Assembly: GCA_016793305.1 (NCBI GenBank)
Contig: JAEUHU010000299.1
Location: forward strand, 1-25,216
Direction of reading: 5' to 3'
Source of the DNA: Planctomycetota bacterium
GTDB taxonomy: Bacteria; Planctomycetota; UBA1135; UBA2386
DNA length: 25,216 bases
The notes beneath the pieces were generated by a model. The model saw nothing but the letters and a program-made list of their open reading frames with translations, did no database searches and was not told where the DNA came from. This document shows positions 22,206 to 25,216 of this stretch, in pieces (within the stretch, counting starts at the first letter, position 1; every line of letters starts with the position of its first letter). The position numbers and the translations under genes are program-made.

Positions 22206-22838
22206 ATGCTCCCCGCCCACCCCCCGTTCGCGGTCGCCATCGCCGGTGGATCCGGCAGCGGCAAGACCTCGCTGACGCGGGCCCTGGTCGGGTTGCTGGG
22301 GCAGGATCGCTGCGCGGTCCTGGACCACGACTCCTACTACCGCGACCTGTCGCACCTGCCGCCGGCGACGCGCGCCGAGACCAACTTCGACCATCCGGAG
22401 AGCCTCGAGAGCGAACTGATGGCCGAGCACGTCCGGGCCCTGCGCGCCGGGCGGGCGGTCGAGCGGCCGGTCTACGACTTCTCGGTCCACACGCGCACGC
22501 ACGCGACCCGGCGCGTCGAACCGCGCCCGATCATCGTCTGCGAAGGCATCCTGCTGCTCGCGGTGCCCGAGCTGCGCGATGCCTTCGACCTGCGCGTCTA
22601 CGTCGACACGCCGCCCGACGTGCGCGCCCTGCGGCGCGTGCAGCGCGACATCGTCGAGCGCGGCCGCACGGTCGAGTCGGTGGTGCTCCAGTACCTCGAG
22701 ACGGTGCGGCCGATGCACGAGCGCTTCGTCGAGCCGGCCCGCGAGACCGCCGACCTGGTGCTCGGCTGGCAGCACACGCCCGCCGAATGGGCCGCGACGG
22801 TCGTGGCGACGCTGCGCGGCCGGCTGCACCCGGGCTGA
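22206..22838 (+). CDS. udk: Uridine kinase
   Basis: 210 residues, normal for bacterial uridine kinases. It phosphorylates uridine/cytidine in pyrimidine salvage. Walker A GGSGSGKTS lies at 14-22, followed by LDHDSYYRDLSHLP, the family's NFDHPESL stretch, the PVYDFSVHTRTHATRRVEP substrate loop, a CEGILLL strand, and a FDLRVYVDTPPDVRALRRVQ lid and R-D-x-x-E-R-G-R segment. All core motifs are present. The start ATG at 22206-22208 leaves just 13 residues before the P-loop, and no earlier in-frame start is supported. It stands alone, divergent from the HIT gene and convergent with sppA. Confidence 0.95.
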   Translation: MLPAHPPFAVAIAGGSGSGKTSLTRALVGLLGQDRCAVLDHDSYYRDLSHLPPATRAETNFDHPESLESELMAEHVRALRAGRAVERPVYDFSVHTRTHATRRVEPRPIIVCEGILLLAVPELRDAFDLRVYVDTPPDVRALRRVQRDIVERGRTVESVVLQYLETVRPMHERFVEPARETADLVLGWQHTPAEWAATVVATLRGRLHPG

Positions 22839-22856
22839 ACCGGGGCGCCGTTCAGC
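22834..22856. terminator. Inverted repeat joining the stops of udk and sppA
   Basis: GCTGAAC (22834-22840) and GTTCAGC (22850-22856) form a perfect 7-bp stem around a 9-base GC-rich loop. Each arm contains one gene's TGA stop. The two genes end 13 bases apart, so this is the only room for a shared terminator. There is no T-tract. Confidence 0.45.
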
Positions 22857-24711
22857 GAACGCGCAGGCCCGGCGGCAGCAGCGCGTAGACCTTCGCCGAG
22901 CCGTCGCCGGCGAGCGCCTCGTGCAGGATGCCGAGCAGTTCGCCGCAGCGGCCGAAGCGGGCCAGCACCGCCTGCAGCGCGGTCGGATCCACGCCGAGCA
23001 CGCGCGCGTCGAACATCGACGACAGCAGCGAGTCGGCGAAGTTCTTCGGCTCGGGCAGGTGCGTGACGTCGATGTCGTCCGCCACGCCGGCGCGCTTCTT
23101 CACCATCGCCAGCGCTTCGGCGACGCCGCCGATGCCGTCGACCAGGCCGTTGTCGAGCGCCTGCTGCCCGGACCAGACGCGACCACCGGCGATCGCGTCG
23201 ACCTGCTCGGGCGTCTTCTTGCGCGACGCGGCGACGTTGGCGAGGAAGCGCACGTAGATGTCGTCGACGAACGCCTGCATGCGGGTGCGCGCAGCGTCGG
23301 TCCACGGCCGGTCGGTCGCGTCCATCAGCGCGCCGTCGTCGAGCCGCACGACGTCGGTGTGCACGCCGATGCGACGCATCAGCGCCCCGGTCTGGAAGCG
23401 CATGCCGAACACGCCGATCGAACCGGTGATCGTCCCCACCTCGGCGAGGATCGGCTGGCCGATCGTGGTGATCCAGTAGCCGCCCGACGCGGCGAGGTCG
23501 CCCATCGAGAACACCAGCGGCTTCTTCGCGGCGAGGCGAACCAGCGCGTTGCGGATCGCTTCGCTGGCGGTCGCCGAGCCACCCGGCGAGTTGACGCGCA
23601 CGACCACGCCCTTCACCTCGTCGTTGGCGGCGAGCTCGTCGATCTTCGCGACCGACGGGCCGCTGACCATGCTGCCGGGGCTCGGCTTGTCGCCGTCGAC
23701 GATCTGCCCGGCCAGGTGCAGCACGACCAGCACCGGCTCGTCGATCTCCTGCTCCTTCTTGCCACCGAACATCTTCATCAGCGAGAACAGGTCGAGGCTC
23801 TCGCGCTCCTTCTTCTTCGGCCCCGCGTCGACCATCTCGAAGCCCTCGTCGCCGCGCAGCGTGGCGAGCGCGTGCCGGGCGCTCGTCCACGGCACCAGCC
23901 GGTCGACGAGTCCGCTGGCGAGCGCTTCCTTGGCGGTCAGCAGGCGCTGCGCCTGCAGGGCCCGCACCGCGTCGGGCAGCAGCCGACGGCCGGTCGCGAT
24001 CGCGCGCACGACGTCGTCGTTCATCGAGCGCAGCATCGCCTCGTAGTGCGCGCGCAGGTGGTCCGACATCGCCGGCAGCATGTAGGGCTCGACCGCGCCC
24101 TTGAACGCGCCGACGCGCGTCACCTCGACCTGCACGCCGAGCAGGTCGAGCGCGTCCTTCCAGTGCGGGACCTGCATCGCCAGCGAGCGCAGGTCCATCG
24201 CCCCCATGTCCGCCATCAGGATCTGGTCGCATTGCGCGGCCAGCCGGTAGCTGCCGGTGTCGACGTTCTCGAGGTAGCAGGTGATCCGCTTGCCGGCAGC
24301 CCGCACGGCCTGCAGCGCACGTTCCAGCTCGCGCTGCTGCGGCAGGCTGAACGCGGCCCCGCCGGACAGGTCGAGCACGACCTCGGTCTCGGGCACCTTG
24401 GCCAGCGCCTCGACCGACGCGAGGAACGGGAAGAACGCCTTCGGCATGGCGCCGCCGCCGGTCAGCAGGCTCATCGGGTCGAAGCCGCCCTCGGGCAGGT
24501 CCGCGTAGGTGCCTTGGGGCTTCAGGAACGGCACGCGCACCTTGTCGGCGGCCTTCTCGGCCTTCTTGTCGGCCGGCTTGTCGACAGCCTCGCTCGACTT
24601 CGCGACGGGTGCGGGGACCGCGTTCTCCTGGGCTTCGAGGCCGGGCGCCAGGGACAGGCAACCGAGGGTGGTCAACAGGACGATCGGGGTTCGCATCGTG
24701 GGGGTGCGCAT
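22852..24711 (-). CDS. sppA: Signal peptide peptidase A, long (67K) type
   Basis: 619 residues. It cleaves remnant signal peptides at the periplasmic face of the inner membrane. It has the tandem ClpP-like halves of the long SppA form: the N-terminal half carries the general base Lys204 in VGAFKGAVEPY, and the C-terminal half carries the nucleophile Ser409 in GDLAASGGYW, followed by TGSIGVFG. The VNSPGGSATASE oxyanion segment is also clear. The N-terminus reads as a cleavable signal (RTPIVLLTTLGCLSLAPGLE ending LEAQE) rather than the usual membrane anchor, followed by a Lys/Ala-rich linker. The start is the ATG at 24709-24711 or the one at 24694-24696. Confidence 0.93.
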   Translation of the reverse strand: MRTPTMRTPIVLLTTLGCLSLAPGLEAQENAVPAPVAKSSEAVDKPADKKAEKAADKVRVPFLKPQGTYADLPEGGFDPMSLLTGGGAMPKAFFPFLASVEALAKVPETEVVLDLSGGAAFSLPQQRELERALQAVRAAGKRITCYLENVDTGSYRLAAQCDQILMADMGAMDLRSLAMQVPHWKDALDLLGVQVEVTRVGAFKGAVEPYMLPAMSDHLRAHYEAMLRSMNDDVVRAIATGRRLLPDAVRALQAQRLLTAKEALASGLVDRLVPWTSARHALATLRGDEGFEMVDAGPKKKERESLDLFSLMKMFGGKKEQEIDEPVLVVLHLAGQIVDGDKPSPGSMVSGPSVAKIDELAANDEVKGVVVRVNSPGGSATASEAIRNALVRLAAKKPLVFSMGDLAASGGYWITTIGQPILAEVGTITGSIGVFGMRFQTGALMRRIGVHTDVVRLDDGALMDATDRPWTDAARTRMQAFVDDIYVRFLANVAASRKKTPEQVDAIAGGRVWSGQQALDNGLVDGIGGVAEALAMVKKRAGVADDIDVTHLPEPKNFADSLLSSMFDARVLGVDPTALQAVLARFGRCGELLGILHEALAGDGSAKVYALLPPGLRVR

Positions 24712-24814
24712 GGTTTCGAGGAAGCGTAGCGACGGCGCGCGACACCGGTCGCGCGACAGGCGCGCACCGTGGCCGACCGCACGCGCAGGCTGTCGGGCCG
24801 CGCGAAGTCGCGCT

Positions 24815-24841
24815 TTGACTGGCCTCCGCCCTCGCTAGACT
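24815..24841 (+). promoter_or_regulatory. Candidate promoter of tRNA-Arg
   Basis: TTGACT (24815-24820) and TAGACT (24836-24841) are near-consensus boxes with a short 15-base spacer. The -10 ends 11 bases before the tRNA, in the string CTAGACTGCGC that is shared with ribBA. Confidence 0.55.
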
Positions 24842-24852
24842 GCGCCCCGGCC

Positions 24853-24929
24853 GCGCCCGTAGCTCAGTTGGATAGAGCACCGCTTTCCTAAAGCGGGGGT
24901 CACAGGTTCAACTCCTGTCGGGCGTACCA
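24853..24929 (+). tRNA. tRNA-Arg (anticodon CCU)
   Basis: The full cloverleaf can be drawn: acceptor GCGCCCG with CGGGCGT, D-arm GCTC/GAGC, anticodon stem CCGCT/AGCGG around loop TTCCTAA (anticodon CCT), a five-base variable loop, and T-arm ACAGG/CCTGT with loop TTCAACT. The discriminator is A and the CCA end is encoded (24927-24929). The first acceptor pair is G1:U72, a wobble. It decodes AGG, a rare codon in DNA this GC-rich. Confidence 0.95.
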
Positions 24930-24995
24930 GTACTCCCCCAGCGGCCCTGTTCCTCACCGGCGCCGACGTGGGGCGAACGCCCCGATCGGCTGCGG

Positions 24996-25216
24996 ATGAT
25001 CAAGTACCTCGGCAGCAAGCGCACCATCCTGCCGAAGCTCCTGCAGGTCGTCCGGGCGATGCGCTCGGTGCGGACCGTCGTCGACCTGTTCGCCGGGACT
25101 TCGCGCGTCGGCCACGCGCTGAAGCGCGCCGGCTACCGGGTGCTGGCCAACGACCACAACGCCTACGCGCACCGCCTCGCCGCCTGCTACGTGCAGGCCG
25201 ACCGCGACGAGGTGCT
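24996..25216 (+). CDS. D12-class (Dam-like) adenine-specific DNA methyltransferase, 3'-truncated
   Basis: The frame is open from the ATG at 24996 to the window end, 73 codons visible. It opens MIKYLGSKRTILPKLL, the classical start of D12-class N6-adenine methylases. The SAM-binding motif I follows (VVDLFAGTSRVGHALKRAGY) and then a VLANDHNAYAHRLAACYVQAD stretch. The catalytic DPPY motif would lie beyond the window. No restriction enzyme is visible on this side, so it may be an orphan (regulatory) methylase or the first gene of a restriction-modification or mobile unit next to the tRNA. A small hairpin (GGGGC/GCCCC, 24970-24983) lies between the tRNA and the start. Confidence 0.9.
   Translation, partial: MIKYLGSKRTILPKLLQVVRAMRSVRTVVDLFAGTSRVGHALKRAGYRVLANDHNAYAHRLAACYVQADRDEV

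Overview
The window is GC-rich (roughly 68-70% by eye), densely coding DNA from a bacterial chromosome. It holds about 22 protein genes, one tRNA gene and very little intergenic space. The gene set best fits an environmental, envelope-complex Gram-negative such as a member of the Planctomycetota. It combines a MoxR/DUF58/VWA ('Bat') operon with giant secreted proteins, many signal peptides, a PilM/PilN-like fusion and an ECF sigma factor with its anti-sigma factor. The phylum is an inference; no marker gene settles it. I see no insertion sequence, CRISPR array or clear prophage.

Layout. (1) 1-512 (+) is the C-terminal end of a large protein that starts outside the window; a perfect 40-bp palindrome follows it. 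(2) 726-18313 is one long minus-strand block. Read 5'->3' on the minus strand it contains: ribBA (riboflavin); an ECF sigma factor, a membrane anti-sigma-like protein and a CpxP-like periplasmic protein; a PilM/PilN-like fusion with a PilO-like partner and a lipoprotein; a coiled-coil protein ending in a RelE/ParE-like domain, coupled to aat; and then a 1325-residue membrane-anchored envelope protein followed by moxR, a DUF58 protein, an unknown membrane protein, two VWA membrane proteins, a DUF2809 membrane protein and a small secreted TPR-like protein. Many stop/start codons in this block overlap (ATGA, GTGA or TGATG), which points to translational coupling. (3) 18314-18655 is the only gap over 300 bases; it lies between divergently transcribed ribBA and a membrane-anchored trypsin-like protease (+). 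(4) A 600-residue TPR protein and a HIT hydrolase (-) lie opposite a uridine kinase (+), which converges on sppA (-). (5) tRNA-Arg(CCU) and the start of a D12-class adenine methylase (+) end the window.

How the genes fit together. The MoxR AAA+ ATPase and the DUF58 and VWA proteins very probably form one envelope-associated complex. The 1325-residue protein sits where BatD-type proteins occur and may be its large periplasmic component. The sigma/anti-sigma/CpxP set looks like an envelope-stress module placed directly before secretion/pilus assembly-platform genes. SppA and the trypsin-like protease add envelope proteolysis.

Most notable points: an in-frame TGA followed by 35 coding-like codons at the end of the Bat operon; a coiled-coil/RelE-like fusion coupled to aat; compact hairpins containing both stop codons at two convergent gene junctions; a hairpin at the predicted 5' end of the ribBA mRNA; and a possibly leaderless uridine kinase gene.
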